This document shows positions 20,273 through 29,695 of a DNA stretch of 64,000 bases, in pieces. Where the stretch lies: NCBI RefSeq assembly GCF_900086715.1, contig NZ_FLKH01000012.1:1426001-1490000 (forward strand). Direction: 5' to 3'. The position numbers were made by a program, and so were the translations under genes. The notes under the pieces are model-generated. The model was not told where the DNA came from. It ran no database searches and saw only the letters and a list, made by a program, of their open reading frames with translations. The DNA comes from Gracilibacillus timonensis (GTDB lineage: Bacteria; Bacillota; Bacilli; Bacillales; Amphibacillaceae). Each line of letters begins with the position of its first letter. Position 1 is the stretch's first letter.

Positions 20273-20369
20273 ACTATGTAATAAAATTGTATGAAAACAA
20301 TCATACTACAAATATCAAAAGAATTCAACACTATTTTTAAACATTTCTATAAAAAAGGAGGTAAGCAAA

Positions 20370-21431
20370 TTGATCCTTTCCATCCCAGACGAATACAGAA
20401 AGCTTAAACAAAAGTTAAACAACTCTAATCAGCATGCATTCCCAAAAATTTCTCACGAAGATCAGCATATCATCCGATTAGTCGTCAGGAAAACCAAATC
20501 AGCCAATCTTAATAATTTGACTCGGACAAAGGCTTATCTAGACTTTTATTTGGACTATCCTGAAATCAATTGGTCCATGCTTGCGCATATGGTTTCTAGA
20601 AATGCAGGTTGGAATATGACCGATCTAAGAGGCAGCAATTATCGACAACTATTGTCTGAGCAGCAGCAACATTATTTTTTCAACTTATTAGAAAAAAACA
20701 ATTGGTTAATCTTTCAAGATGCTTACCCCCAATTACTACTGTATGCAGAAGGCTTGCGTCATCAAAAAGATCTTAGCTATTTACTACCTTATTTTGGAAT
20801 ATCCATTTTCATGCAAGTCATGTGGGAGTATTTCCATGTACATAAGGACCTTTTCTTACTCAATACCGCATTGATTATCAATGAACAACACTATATCGAA
20901 AAGCGGGTGATGCAAAATAAACATTGGCGCCCTTCTCTATCTGAAAAGATCAAAAGCAGTTTACCTGAGCTGTTGCAGTGGAATTACATCTTATTTCCCT
21001 TCCATAAGGAGCAGCAAGTGACTCTCGTTGGTCTGCCTGTTCGCCATTTCGCTTCATTAAAAAAACGTATTATCCTCGGCAAAAAGCTTTATCAATTACT
21101 ATGTTATTCTACTTATACGGATGGAATTTTAGAGTGGGCGATGCAACAGAAACATAGTGGCTCAAGGAGTGACTACTGGCCAGATAAATTTTCTGTTGAT
21201 AAACCCATGCATCCATATTCCACGATCTACAGCCCTTGTTTAAACGAGATATGGCCAAACATTCAGCATACACCTGCGCTTTGGCATGACTGGTATCACG
21301 ATTGGCATGTCCTTCATTTCTTTAAGAAAACAAGGAGAAGTGTCAATGGTAAAATTCAGAAGGATTATGTAGAGGCATTACAGCAATTGGAATTTGCCAA
21401 TATGCTGCTTCATACCTTAGATCCAACCTAG
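20370..21431 (+). CDS. DUF2515 family protein (YppC-like)
   Basis: Protein of unknown function, 353 aa, soluble by composition. The segment ANLNNLTRTKAYLDFYLDYPEINW followed by MVSRNAGWNMTDLRG is the conserved core I associate with the DUF2515/YppC family of Bacillaceae (first string here shortened: LNNLTRTKAYLDFY). The C-terminal part is rich in Trp and His (WHDWYHDWHVLHF). Start is TTG at 20370 with AGGAGG eight bases upstream. It diverges from the MetE-like gene over the riboswitch and converges with the CoA-disulfide reductase gene 31 bases away. Confidence 0.7.
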   Translation: MILSIPDEYRKLKQKLNNSNQHAFPKISHEDQHIIRLVVRKTKSANLNNLTRTKAYLDFYLDYPEINWSMLAHMVSRNAGWNMTDLRGSNYRQLLSEQQQHYFFNLLEKNNWLIFQDAYPQLLLYAEGLRHQKDLSYLLPYFGISIFMQVMWEYFHVHKDLFLLNTALIINEQHYIEKRVMQNKHWRPSLSEKIKSSLPELLQWNYILFPFHKEQQVTLVGLPVRHFASLKKRIILGKKLYQLLCYSTYTDGILEWAMQQKHSGSRSDYWPDKFSVDKPMHPYSTIYSPCLNEIWPNIQHTPALWHDWYHDWHVLHFFKKTRRSVNGKIQKDYVEALQQLEFANMLLHTLDPT

Positions 21432-21462
21432 ATCCTTCTTTCTGTATCATGGTAACGAAAGC

Positions 21463-22806
21463 TTAAGTCTTATCTCGATTCCAACGCCGCGCTATTTTTT
21501 GTATGGGATCCCAGACACCATTATAAGGCGGTGCGTATGCTAAGTCTAAGTCTTGAAGCTGATCGATCGTCATTTGATTATATAGAGCCGTTGCTAAAAC
21601 ATCGATGCGTTTATCTACCCCTTTCTTTCCAATGATTTGTCCTCCAAGGACATGATTGGTATAAGGGTGATAAAGTAACTTGATGTGTAAGTCTTCACCG
21701 CCAGGATAATAGCCTGCTTGATTATTTGCCGTTTTCGTTTCTGCTTGATAAGGAATGTTCAATCGTTTGGCTTCCTTTTCCGTAATCCCTGTACGACCGA
21801 GTGTTAGATCGAAAAATTGGATAATAGATGTGCCGGTGATTCCTTTGAACGTCAGGTATCTCCCCGCCATATTGGCCCCTGCAATTCGACCTTGTTTATT
21901 CGCTGTTGTTCCCAATGGTATATAATCATTGAGCTGTTTGACGATATGATAATGCGTGGCACAATCGCCAGCCGCATAAACATCAGGCAAAGATGTTTGC
22001 ATCGCTGGGCTTACTATAATCGCGCCTTCATCCGTCATATGGAGGCCGGAGCCTTTGAGAAAATCGGTATTTGGATGGATACCAGCGCTGATCAATACTA
22101 GATCGGTATCAACAGCACCATTCGTTGTTATGACACGCTTTACCCGCTTATCTCCTTCAAAATGGGTAACTTCTTCCCCTAGTTTTACATCAACACCATG
22201 TTTGCTGGCTTCTTCGTGAATCTGTCGCGCCATATCTAAATCAAATATTTTAGCTAATTGATCCCCTCTTTGAATAAGGGTAACCGACAAACCTAAAGAA
22301 CGAAAGCTTTCTGTCGCTTCTAATCCTATATAACCACCACCGATAATGGTAACGTGTTCGACGTTTTCCATCATATCGGTCACAATTGCCTTGGTATCAG
22401 GAATTGTCTTTAACACATGAATCCCTTCCAGGTTTATCCTCGGCCAGTTTGGCTGTATAGGATCTGCACCTGTAGCTATCAATAAACGATCATAAGTAAA
22501 GCTAACAACTTCTTTCGTTTGGATTCTTTTGGCATAGACTTTTCTCTCTTGAGCATCCAGTTCGGTAACCTCTATATTAATTTCTGCCTGAATACCATGA
22601 TCCTCTCGAAACGATTGAACGGACCGTGCAATAACGTCGTCTGCTGAAGGAACAAGACCATTAATAACATAAGGAAGACCACATTGACCATAAGAATAGA
22701 CAGCACCACGCTCAAGGACGGTTATCTCGGCCTGTTCATCCGTCCTCATAATCTCCATAGCCGCACTCATGCCCGCCGCTACTCCTCCAATGATGACATA
22801 TTTCAT
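21463..22806 (-). CDS. CoA-disulfide reductase
   Basis: FAD- and NAD(P)H-dependent oxidoreductase of the single-cysteine pyridine-nucleotide disulfide family. It keeps coenzyme A (and possibly other thiols such as bacillithiol) reduced. Motifs: FAD-binding VIIGGVAAGMSAA (residues 4-16), active Cys42 in SYGQCGLPY, NAD-binding TIIGGGYIGLE, and FAD motif VYAAGDCA. A dimerisation domain follows. 447 aa. AGGAGG eight bases before ATG 22806; the 18 residues upstream in the frame are not part of the family. No rhodanese domain is fused, unlike some CoADR proteins. Confidence 0.88.
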   Translation of the reverse strand: MKYVIIGGVAAGMSAAMEIMRTDEQAEITVLERGAVYSYGQCGLPYVINGLVPSADDVIARSVQSFREDHGIQAEINIEVTELDAQERKVYAKRIQTKEVVSFTYDRLLIATGADPIQPNWPRINLEGIHVLKTIPDTKAIVTDMMENVEHVTIIGGGYIGLEATESFRSLGLSVTLIQRGDQLAKIFDLDMARQIHEEASKHGVDVKLGEEVTHFEGDKRVKRVITTNGAVDTDLVLISAGIHPNTDFLKGSGLHMTDEGAIIVSPAMQTSLPDVYAAGDCATHYHIVKQLNDYIPLGTTANKQGRIAGANMAGRYLTFKGITGTSIIQFFDLTLGRTGITEKEAKRLNIPYQAETKTANNQAGYYPGGEDLHIKLLYHPYTNHVLGGQIIGKKGVDKRIDVLATALYNQMTIDQLQDLDLAYAPPYNGVWDPIQKIARRWNRDKT

Positions 22807-22906
22807 CTGACACTCCTCCTCAACTATTGAATATCTAACGAACTCCACCAGTCTGTGCATTCATAGGGTGACAGAAAACACCAAAATACATGTAATCTTT
22901 TCATTG

Positions 22907-23761
22907 CTATCCTGCTAAGAAATCTTGTAAGATAGGGGCGATAGCTGCGGTATCCTGATAACCTTGTTTATATAAATCCATCAATTTTCGTTTGTTACGA
23001 TCCATCCTAGCTACCTTTAATTTTTCACGGGGCGAAATGATTAATATATTTCCTTTTTCCTCTTCTTCATACAAATACTCCATTGTCTCGTTATATTCAA
23101 TATGCCGATGTTTAAGGGCTTCTAATAAACCGGGATACTCTTGATATTTTCTGCTTATGTACCAATGAAAGGATTGTGGTTTCTTTACATAGCCACGATT
23201 TCGGGTTAAAACCACAACGTTCTTCGTATTCCCAGCACGTATTGACTGCTTAATAGGTATAGGGTTGCTAATACCACCATCCATTAAGGCCCGGCCTTGA
23301 TAATGCACAATTGGCGCTGCCAACGGAAGTGAGCTGGAAGCGCGAATTAATGTCAATACATCCTTCGCATGGTGCTTCTTATCATAATAGACCGCTTCCC
23401 CTGTCATACAGTCTGTTGCTGTCACCACAAAAGATTCTTTCGCTTGTTGAAAAGTAGCAAAATCAAAAGGAACTAATTGATTTGGTAGCTGATCAAAAAT
23501 AAAGTCCATTCCAAACAACTGCCGCTTTTTCAATAAATTTCGCATGGATAAGTAGTCTGGGTGACGTACATAATCAATGGACACTTTTTTATTTCTGTCC
23601 ATTTGTCTTGATATATAGGAAGAACCATGACATGCCCCTGATGAGGCGCCGATCACATAGGGCAGATATATTTGATGCTTCATTAAATATTGCAACACAC
23701 CTGCCGTATATACCCCCCTACTGCCTCCGCCTTCTAAAACAAGTCCAATATTACTACACAT
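22907..23761 (-). CDS. Patatin-like phospholipase (YjjU type)
   Basis: Predicted serine lipid acyl hydrolase, 284 aa, cytoplasmic. Oxyanion-hole GGGSRG at residues 11-16, nucleophile Ser40 in GASSG (GxSxG), and the dyad Asp in LMDGGISNPIP. These are all the catalytic elements of the patatin family. The C-terminal part resembles YjjU-type bacterial patatins. Physiological lipid unknown. AGAGGG before the ATG. Same strand as rpiA and the CoA-disulfide reductase gene but about 100 bases from each, so co-transcription is possible, not shown. Confidence 0.85.
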   Translation of the reverse strand: MCSNIGLVLEGGGSRGVYTAGVLQYLMKHQIYLPYVIGASSGACHGSSYISRQMDRNKKVSIDYVRHPDYLSMRNLLKKRQLFGMDFIFDQLPNQLVPFDFATFQQAKESFVVTATDCMTGEAVYYDKKHHAKDVLTLIRASSSLPLAAPIVHYQGRALMDGGISNPIPIKQSIRAGNTKNVVVLTRNRGYVKKPQSFHWYISRKYQEYPGLLEALKHRHIEYNETMEYLYEEEEKGNILIISPREKLKVARMDRNKRKLMDLYKQGYQDTAAIAPILQDFLAG

Positions 23762-23864
23762 AAAAAACCCTCTTCCACTTTTCTGTTAATTAGATGCTGT
23801 TTACTTACTATTTTACTACTTAGCAATAGGAAATGAAAAGGAAGAGGATTGAGTAGTGCCTGAC

Positions 23865-24542
23865 TCATATTCTTTTTTGTTTAATATCTAATTTCCCGTC
23901 TTTTTTACCAATAATGATCGTATCTGCCACATTGGAAAAGAGCCCATTTTCTACTACACCTGGAATAGAGTTAATCTTTGCTGATAAAATGGATGGTTCG
24001 GCAATTTGTTTAAATGCACAATCTACAATGTAATTGCCATTATCCGTAATGTAAGGAATATCATTCTCCGCCATTCGCAGTGCCGCTTGACATCCCAGCT
24101 GTTCAATCTGCTTAATGGTAACCTTCCATGCATAAGAAACAATTTCAACAGGCAATGGAAAAGCACCTAATTGTTCTACATATTTGTCTTCGCCAATAAC
24201 AACAACAAAATGAGAAGAACTGGTAGCAATCATTTTCTCACGAAGCAGGGCACCTTTGGCACCTTTAATAAGATCAAACTGTGTACAGACCTCGTCTGCG
24301 CCATCAATCATGAGATCAATTGTTTCTATATCTTCCACATCCATTAACGGGATTTGAAACTCTCTGGCTCGTTCTTCTGTAGTTTTCGAAGTGGCTACCC
24401 CTTGGACTGACAGGCCATCCGCTACTCGCTTAGCTAATTCACGCAGGACGACATTCACGGTAGTGCCTGTGCCGAGGCCCACGATCATTCCATCTTGGAT
24501 AAATTCCACTGCCTTTTCTCCTGCTAATCGTTTCTCTAACAT
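23865..24542 (-). CDS. rpiA: Ribose-5-phosphate isomerase A
   Basis: Interconverts ribose 5-phosphate and ribulose 5-phosphate in the pentose phosphate pathway. Motifs: GLGTGTTV (phosphate binding, near residues 22-29), DLMIDGADEV (catalytic Asp region) and IKGAKGALLREKM (catalytic Lys and Glu). 225 aa. GAGGTG six bases before ATG 24542; a GTG at 24551 is inside the Shine-Dalgarno. Monocistronic-looking. Confidence 0.95.
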   Translation of the reverse strand: MLEKRLAGEKAVEFIQDGMIVGLGTGTTVNVVLRELAKRVADGLSVQGVATSKTTEERAREFQIPLMDVEDIETIDLMIDGADEVCTQFDLIKGAKGALLREKMIATSSSHFVVVIGEDKYVEQLGAFPLPVEIVSYAWKVTIKQIEQLGCQAALRMAENDIPYITDNGNYIVDCAFKQIAEPSILSAKINSIPGVVENGLFSNVADTIIIGKKDGKLDIKQKRI

Positions 24543-24749
24543 GCTGTTCACCTCTTTTTAACTTTCTTATTCACCGAAAAAAAATAAGAGTGTATATTCT
24601 TTTTCCCTTGTTGCTTACCTTGTAAACATTTTTATGCTGGGAATTATTTGCATGTGAAGATTCATTCCTGATTAGTTATCCATTATATTTTAATCAAGAG
24701 AGCAAATCAATGAGAAGTTATTTAATTCAACTTATATAGACGTAAAGTA

Positions 24750-24860
24750 TTCCCTAGTGGAAGTCAGCCAGCATAGACGAGTAAGAAGTTCGTGGGCTAA
24801 GCCTGTGACGTCCAGTCACAACTCCTGTGCAGCGAAGCACGTGCGGAAGATTCACTTTAA
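24750..24860. repeat. Part copy of the dispersed element (right-hand module)
   Basis: Shared pieces with 40710-40835 in the same order: CCCTAG, GAAG, AGCCA, GTAGA or ATAGACGAG, GTAAGAAGTTCG or GTAGTTCG, GGGCTAA or AGGCTAA, GACGTCCAGTCACA or GACATCCAGTCACA, and GCGGAAGAT...CACTT. No terminal inverted repeats are visible at this copy, so it looks like a remnant. Confidence 0.65.
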
Positions 24861-24881
24861 CATGTGAAATGGTGATTTATC

Positions 24882-24916
24882 AAAAACGGGTTTCCTTATG
24901 TGCAAAAGAAACCCGT
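24882..24916 (-). terminator. Terminator of the large membrane-protein gene
   Basis: On the minus strand ACGGGTTTC pairs perfectly with GAAACCCGT around a 13-base loop, followed by TTTTT. It starts nine bases after the stop codon. Confidence 0.9.
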
Positions 24917-24924
24917 ATCCATCA

Positions 24925-27900
24925 TTAATTCCACTCTTTCAGTCGTGCTACCATTTTTTTGATATGCTTGACCAGCTTTCCTTCTGTTTCTTGTTGCTTT
25001 TGCCATTCATTATAACTAGCAATAGCAATGAATAATAGGCCAACGATCAACAAGTAACCCCACCAAGGCATATTCCCCCAGTAAGGTCTGGTCTGATAGA
25101 TTACATTAAACAATAAGGTTCCCAGACCCACGAAAAAGTAAGACTTGATCTGATATTTCATCCCTGCTAAGAACGAAATGACAGAAAGTGTACCAATAAT
25201 AAAGGCATCCCAAATCGTACTGCTTTGTATCGCATCATATACAAGGTAAACCGTAATAAAGACAAGTATGATCGTCTGTACATGCGAGACAATCTGCTGA
25301 TACTGACGCCATGTTTTTATAGAGAGCAACAAACTGAGTACGAGTATGGGAAATACCCTCAGTTCCGCATGCCATAATGGATCAATCCATCGCAAGTACT
25401 CATTCAAAATAAGGTAATAAGCAGGTAACAACGATAAAGCAGCTAAGCTAAAAAAGACTTTTGGCGCCATTTTCCCTTCTAGCCGTTTGATTTGCAAATA
25501 CAACCAACTGGAAAGCAACAAATACGGTATAATTTCTAGCCAAACATTAGTAAAGTCCATCGATAACGCCAAGGCGAAACCTGTATAAAGTAAGGCACCC
25601 ACTGCATACCAATCGACGGTAAGCTGTCGATCGGATGCTGCTGCATATAATTGCATAAACAGATACCTGCCTGCCACTATTAACAGCAAAAACATCAACA
25701 AGCTGACTAGCAATAAATGACCTGATTCTATGATAACCTGCTGTTCACTCCACATCCATAGCGAGGTAAGAAGGGGCAGCAAAAGCAAAGCGTACCACTT
25801 TCGTACATGGATAAAAAACAATGTCAAAATGATAAAACCAATCAAAAATCCGAGACGCATAATAGAATCAATCGGCAAAAATGTAATAGCCAACAGCAAT
25901 TGCAAATTGGCCATAGGAATCCAGTACCATTCCATCCGGCGCTTCCAGATTATTGGGACAAAGAACCAAATGATACTAATGAACACCAGCGTACCCAACC
26001 AGATATAACCAGCAGGGATATATGCCGTCCAGTCATAGTAACTAGCATGCTCATTGATCATCCAAGAGCCAATCAGCATAGCGGCATATAATTGCAGTTT
26101 GATTTGCCACTCTTTTATCTTGGTTAATGTGCTATAAAGATAGATCATAACCGGTATAACCAAAATCACGGGATGCAGTTGATTGGAAAAGAGGCTGCCG
26201 ATCAGTACATGCCCCAGCACAATCAGCTGAAAAAGATGGGCCAACCAAAAGAAATACGGTTGTAACGCCTTTTCGTACGATCCAGCCACTCGATCAATCA
26301 CCAGTAATAACACAGGTGCAAAAACGATAAACCACACAAAGCTGCGGTAAGATTCCCATGGGAACAAACTATAAATGGATAAATAACAGGCCAAGGTTAA
26401 TAAGGCAACCAGCCCCCATAATATCGTTTGTTTAGAACGGCGAACGAGCCATACCGCTAAACCAATACCAATGAAAATAAAGCTGGTCCGTAAACCATCC
26501 ATATGATTTACATCATTTACTGCCAGCAGTAGCAAAGCGAGATAATAGCTGACTTGACCTACATAAAATGCCGTATGCGCCCATCTGTCCTTTTCCTGCT
26601 TATCCCATAACTTGCAAACAGCAAGCAGCAATAAGGACGATGCACCCATGTGATATGGCATATCTACATACAGCTGATATCCTGAAACATGGTCGGTCAT
26701 CATGGGATAAAAAAACAAGAACGCCAATAACAAGCTAACAGCATGGGCCCATTCCGCTATTTGACGTTCGATTGCCTTCTTAGAGGAAGAAACAAATAAA
26801 GCAACCCCGCCAAATAAGGCTAACAATACAGCTAATGTCGTATAGTTTGTCATCATATATTCAAGCAAGATTGTTAGTAACATCACCATTAGAGATAAAT
26901 AATAGGTACTTGTTTGTATCGCTTGTAAAAAAGAATAGCGTTGATTCCCGCCAACGAAAAAAAATAAACAAACGGCATACACGAAGATAAACAACGACTG
27001 AGCAACCGCAAAATAAGGCTCGATGGCAACATTCCAAAGCTGTAGACCGAACGTAAATAAAAAGATCGGAGCCAACCAACGAAAAATCTGGCGTTCTGAA
27101 ATATGAGCCAAATAGCTATAAGTGGCGGCAATCACCAAATAGGCCGCTAATAATATCCATGAGTCCGAATTCCCGCGGACGATTATTCCTTGAAAGCTGA
27201 TATAAATAAAGGCAAAGATCGTAATAACACCGCTTGTATAATAGAAAATCTTTTGACTGATGTGATCCTTGCGCATCATATAGGCAAAAAGCAGATAGCC
27301 AATACCTAGCGAAGCATAGATCAGCAAATCGGCGGCATAAAGCCAAGAGTGCTCGGTGAATTGATATACACTATAAGCAAACAAAGCAATAAACACAAAT
27401 TGATAAGCCCTGGTTTGGTAAACGAATACCATAGCCATGTACAGGAAGGCTGTTAATAAGACGTTGAAACTGTAAAAAATAGCTTGATCAAATACGATCA
27501 ACATCAATAACGTCGAAATGATTAGATTTAGTTGGGCAAATGCAGGCAGTTCTTTTAAAAACAGTACCATTTTCATTTGTTTCTGACGATGAAAACGATG
27601 GTAAACCAGTAACAGGGCAGCATTATACAGCATAATAAATAAATAAAAAAGATCTATGGGTAGCCTTAGTGCCGCAAAGGAAAAACCTATCACAAAGGAT
27701 AAAAAGATAAAGGTAATCCAGATAAACAATTTTGATTTGGTGACCAGGGCATTCCTTACATACAACGGTAAAGGGATTAAGGTACAAAGCAGCCCCAGGA
27801 GATATCTTCCCTCTCCTGTTAAAGTTAAGTAGTCACCGAATAAACCAAAATAACCTATAGCAAGAATTGTAATTGGTAATAATAGGCTTCCTAATGTTAA

Positions 27901-28404
27901 AAAGGCAAACGCTGTCTTTTTGATATGTAGAAAACGACTGCACAATCCGCTTAGTGCCAAGAAGAATAATGATACACCAAGCAATGTCATCACCTTTAGC
28001 AGCGCACCCATCTGTTCCCAAGTACTCGTTGCCACTACTAATCCGCTTATTAATAAGAACATCACGCCAAGGATAAGCAGCCAGGTAATATTCCGTTCTC
28101 TTAACTGTTCCTTTGTTTTTTTCGGTTTAGCTGGTTTGCTAGGTTTTACAGGCTGATGGTTCGCCATGTCAGAAGTTGACGATACCGCGTTCATTTCTGT
28201 TTCGCCAGGAGACTCTTGTTCTTTTTCCTCCATATGTACCTTACGCTGTCGTAAATCAGACTGTTCTTTTAATTGCAAACAATACTGGCGATAGCCTTGC
28301 TTAAAACGTGTGTATTCTTGTTCGGTAAGATACCCATGCTCCCATAATGCTTTGATTTCTTGTTGCACTATTTTCTCTTTAGCTGCTCTTGATAGGTTAT
28401 CCAA
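24925..28404 (-). CDS. Giant polytopic membrane protein of unknown function
   Basis: I do not recognise a characterised homologue. 1159 aa: a charged cytoplasmic N terminus of about 100 residues with IKALWEHGYLTEQEYTRF (resembling short N-terminal helical modules of DUF2157-type proteins) and a Lys/Pro linker, then an almost continuous run of hydrophobic helices from about 105 to 1135, well over 30, and a basic C-terminal tail (KLVKHIKKMVARLKEWN). Charged residues inside helices are rare, which argues against a simple ion channel. Start chosen at TTG 28404: GAGGTGAAGACATTGG is the same RBS-start context as rpsT; a GTG at 28413 lies inside the RBS. Own terminator. Absent from this position in B. 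subtilis. Confidence 0.85.
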   Translation of the reverse strand: MDNLSRAAKEKIVQQEIKALWEHGYLTEQEYTRFKQGYRQYCLQLKEQSDLRQRKVHMEEKEQESPGETEMNAVSSTSDMANHQPVKPSKPAKPKKTKEQLRERNITWLLILGVMFLLISGLVVATSTWEQMGALLKVMTLLGVSLFFLALSGLCSRFLHIKKTAFAFLTLGSLLLPITILAIGYFGLFGDYLTLTGEGRYLLGLLCTLIPLPLYVRNALVTKSKLFIWITFIFLSFVIGFSFAALRLPIDLFYLFIMLYNAALLLVYHRFHRQKQMKMVLFLKELPAFAQLNLIISTLLMLIVFDQAIFYSFNVLLTAFLYMAMVFVYQTRAYQFVFIALFAYSVYQFTEHSWLYAADLLIYASLGIGYLLFAYMMRKDHISQKIFYYTSGVITIFAFIYISFQGIIVRGNSDSWILLAAYLVIAATYSYLAHISERQIFRWLAPIFLFTFGLQLWNVAIEPYFAVAQSLFIFVYAVCLFFFVGGNQRYSFLQAIQTSTYYLSLMVMLLTILLEYMMTNYTTLAVLLALFGGVALFVSSSKKAIERQIAEWAHAVSLLLAFLFFYPMMTDHVSGYQLYVDMPYHMGASSLLLLAVCKLWDKQEKDRWAHTAFYVGQVSYYLALLLLAVNDVNHMDGLRTSFIFIGIGLAVWLVRRSKQTILWGLVALLTLACYLSIYSLFPWESYRSFVWFIVFAPVLLLVIDRVAGSYEKALQPYFFWLAHLFQLIVLGHVLIGSLFSNQLHPVILVIPVMIYLYSTLTKIKEWQIKLQLYAAMLIGSWMINEHASYYDWTAYIPAGYIWLGTLVFISIIWFFVPIIWKRRMEWYWIPMANLQLLLAITFLPIDSIMRLGFLIGFIILTLFFIHVRKWYALLLLPLLTSLWMWSEQQVIIESGHLLLVSLLMFLLLIVAGRYLFMQLYAAASDRQLTVDWYAVGALLYTGFALALSMDFTNVWLEIIPYLLLSSWLYLQIKRLEGKMAPKVFFSLAALSLLPAYYLILNEYLRWIDPLWHAELRVFPILVLSLLLSIKTWRQYQQIVSHVQTIILVFITVYLVYDAIQSSTIWDAFIIGTLSVISFLAGMKYQIKSYFFVGLGTLLFNVIYQTRPYWGNMPWWGYLLIVGLLFIAIASYNEWQKQQETEGKLVKHIKKMVARLKEWN

Positions 28405-28620
28405 TGTCTTCACCTCACTTCTAATTAATTGTCGTAAAGAAACAGCCTTACTTTGTTATGGTTATTCTATCATTTTCCATTACCATTTGCATTACCTGCC
28501 ATCCACTATCTTTTCGTGCAATGCGACCTCTCTATACATCGTGTGCCTTTTCATGATTCTTCACCAAAAAAACGAACCATCAAAACAGACTGTATGGTTC
28601 GCTCTGTCATATTCCATGAT

Positions 28621-29349
28621 TTATTTTTTATAACAGACAAAAAAGATACGATGACCATCTTCTGGCTGTTCAGCCGGTTGTGTTTCAAAGTCTCCATATA
28701 CCTGAACATGATGCCAGCCTGTCTGCTTTAACATCTCAAGATAAGCCTGGACTGGGAATGTCCGCTGCTGATGTTGTTCATCAAAACGTTCATATTTAGC
28801 CGTTTGTTCCTCTTGCAAAAAGAAGGTGAGATCATGTATCAGGCTGTTTGGCTCTGAACCTTGATCACATAACCACACATACGTAATATCATCATAGATT
28901 TCCGCAAAGGTTTGTCCTGCCATATTTTCTTGAAAATGGCTCACACTGTGGACATCGAAGATAAAGATACCATCTTCTTTTAAACTATGGTACACATTGG
29001 TAAACATCTGGAGAATATCGTGTTCTGTCACCAAATAATTGACCACATCACAAAGACTGACAGCTATATCAAAGTCAGTTAACCCTTCAAGAGCACGCAA
29101 ATCCTGATGGATATATTCTACCCCTTCTGTATTTGCTTGTGCATAGGCCAGCATATCCTCCGAGTAATCTACCCCTGTTACTAGATACCCTGCTGCCGTA
29201 AACTGACTGCTCAGTTTACCAGTCCCGCAGCCTAAATCAAGCAATCTGCCTGTTGTAGGAGCAAAGTGTTGAACAAACTCCTGCCATGCTTGATACGGGG
29301 CATCCTCCATTAATATATCATAGATATAGGCCAATTTTGTATAGACCAT
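28621..29349 (-). CDS. yqeM: Class I SAM-dependent methyltransferase (YqeM)
   Basis: Putative methyltransferase of unknown substrate, conserved at the end of the yqeG-yqeM cluster. SAM-binding motif I LLDLGCGTGKLS near residues 36-47, motif II VTGVDYSEDML, and motif III region FDIAVSLCDVVNYL. 242 aa. Begins one base after the rsfS stop, so translation is probably coupled. Last gene of the cluster; comER, its neighbour in B. subtilis, is 10 kb away here. Confidence 0.88.
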   Translation of the reverse strand: MVYTKLAYIYDILMEDAPYQAWQEFVQHFAPTTGRLLDLGCGTGKLSSQFTAAGYLVTGVDYSEDMLAYAQANTEGVEYIHQDLRALEGLTDFDIAVSLCDVVNYLVTEHDILQMFTNVYHSLKEDGIFIFDVHSVSHFQENMAGQTFAEIYDDITYVWLCDQGSEPNSLIHDLTFFLQEEQTAKYERFDEQHQQRTFPVQAYLEMLKQTGWHHVQVYGDFETQPAEQPEDGHRIFFVCYKK

Positions 29350-29350
29350 C

Positions 29351-29695
29351 TTACCGCTTCACTTCGAGCTTTGGGGCATCTCCCCATAATTTCTCTAGAT
29401 TATAATAATTTCGTTCATCTCGATGAAAAATATGACAAACCACGTCACCAAGGTCTACTAACACCCAACGAGCTTGATCAAAACCTTCCATTCGTTTGAC
29501 GAGAATCTCCTGTTCTTCAGCAGCATCTTTTACTGCGCGTGCAATAGCTTGTACCTGACGCTCATTACTCCCTTCACAGATTAGGAAATAATCGGAGATT
29601 AAGGATACCTCCTGCATATCCATCACAACGATATCCTCTGCTCGTTTATCATCACATGCCTTGGCAATCAAATCAGCTAATTCTTTACTATGCAT
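29351..29695 (-). CDS. rsfS: Ribosome silencing factor RsfS
   Basis: Binds ribosomal protein uL14 and blocks subunit joining under nutrient limitation. 114 aa. Conserved EDIVVMDM, DYFLICEGSNERQVQAIA, WVLVDLGDVVCHIFH and the C-terminal YYNLEKLWGDAP are all present. ATG at 29695 overlaps the 3' end of yqeK by eight bases. Confidence 0.95.
   Translation of the reverse strand: MHSKELADLIAKACDDKRAEDIVVMDMQEVSLISDYFLICEGSNERQVQAIARAVKDAAEEQEILVKRMEGFDQARWVLVDLGDVVCHIFHRDERNYYNLEKLWGDAPKLEVKR

Larger units (their letters stand above)
24543..24924. other. Intergenic region with a partial repeat element
   Basis: 380 bases with no gene. 24750-24860 carries a copy of the right-hand module of the element at 40123-41020 (see that entry). 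The terminator of the large membrane-protein gene is at 24882-24916. No promoter for rpiA was identified with confidence. Confidence 0.6.

Noticed and set aside
23769-23851. Inverted CCTCTTCC/GGAAGAGG pair between rpiA and the patatin gene
   Set aside because: Only eight pairs around a loop of over 60 bases with no T tract; too weak to call a terminator.
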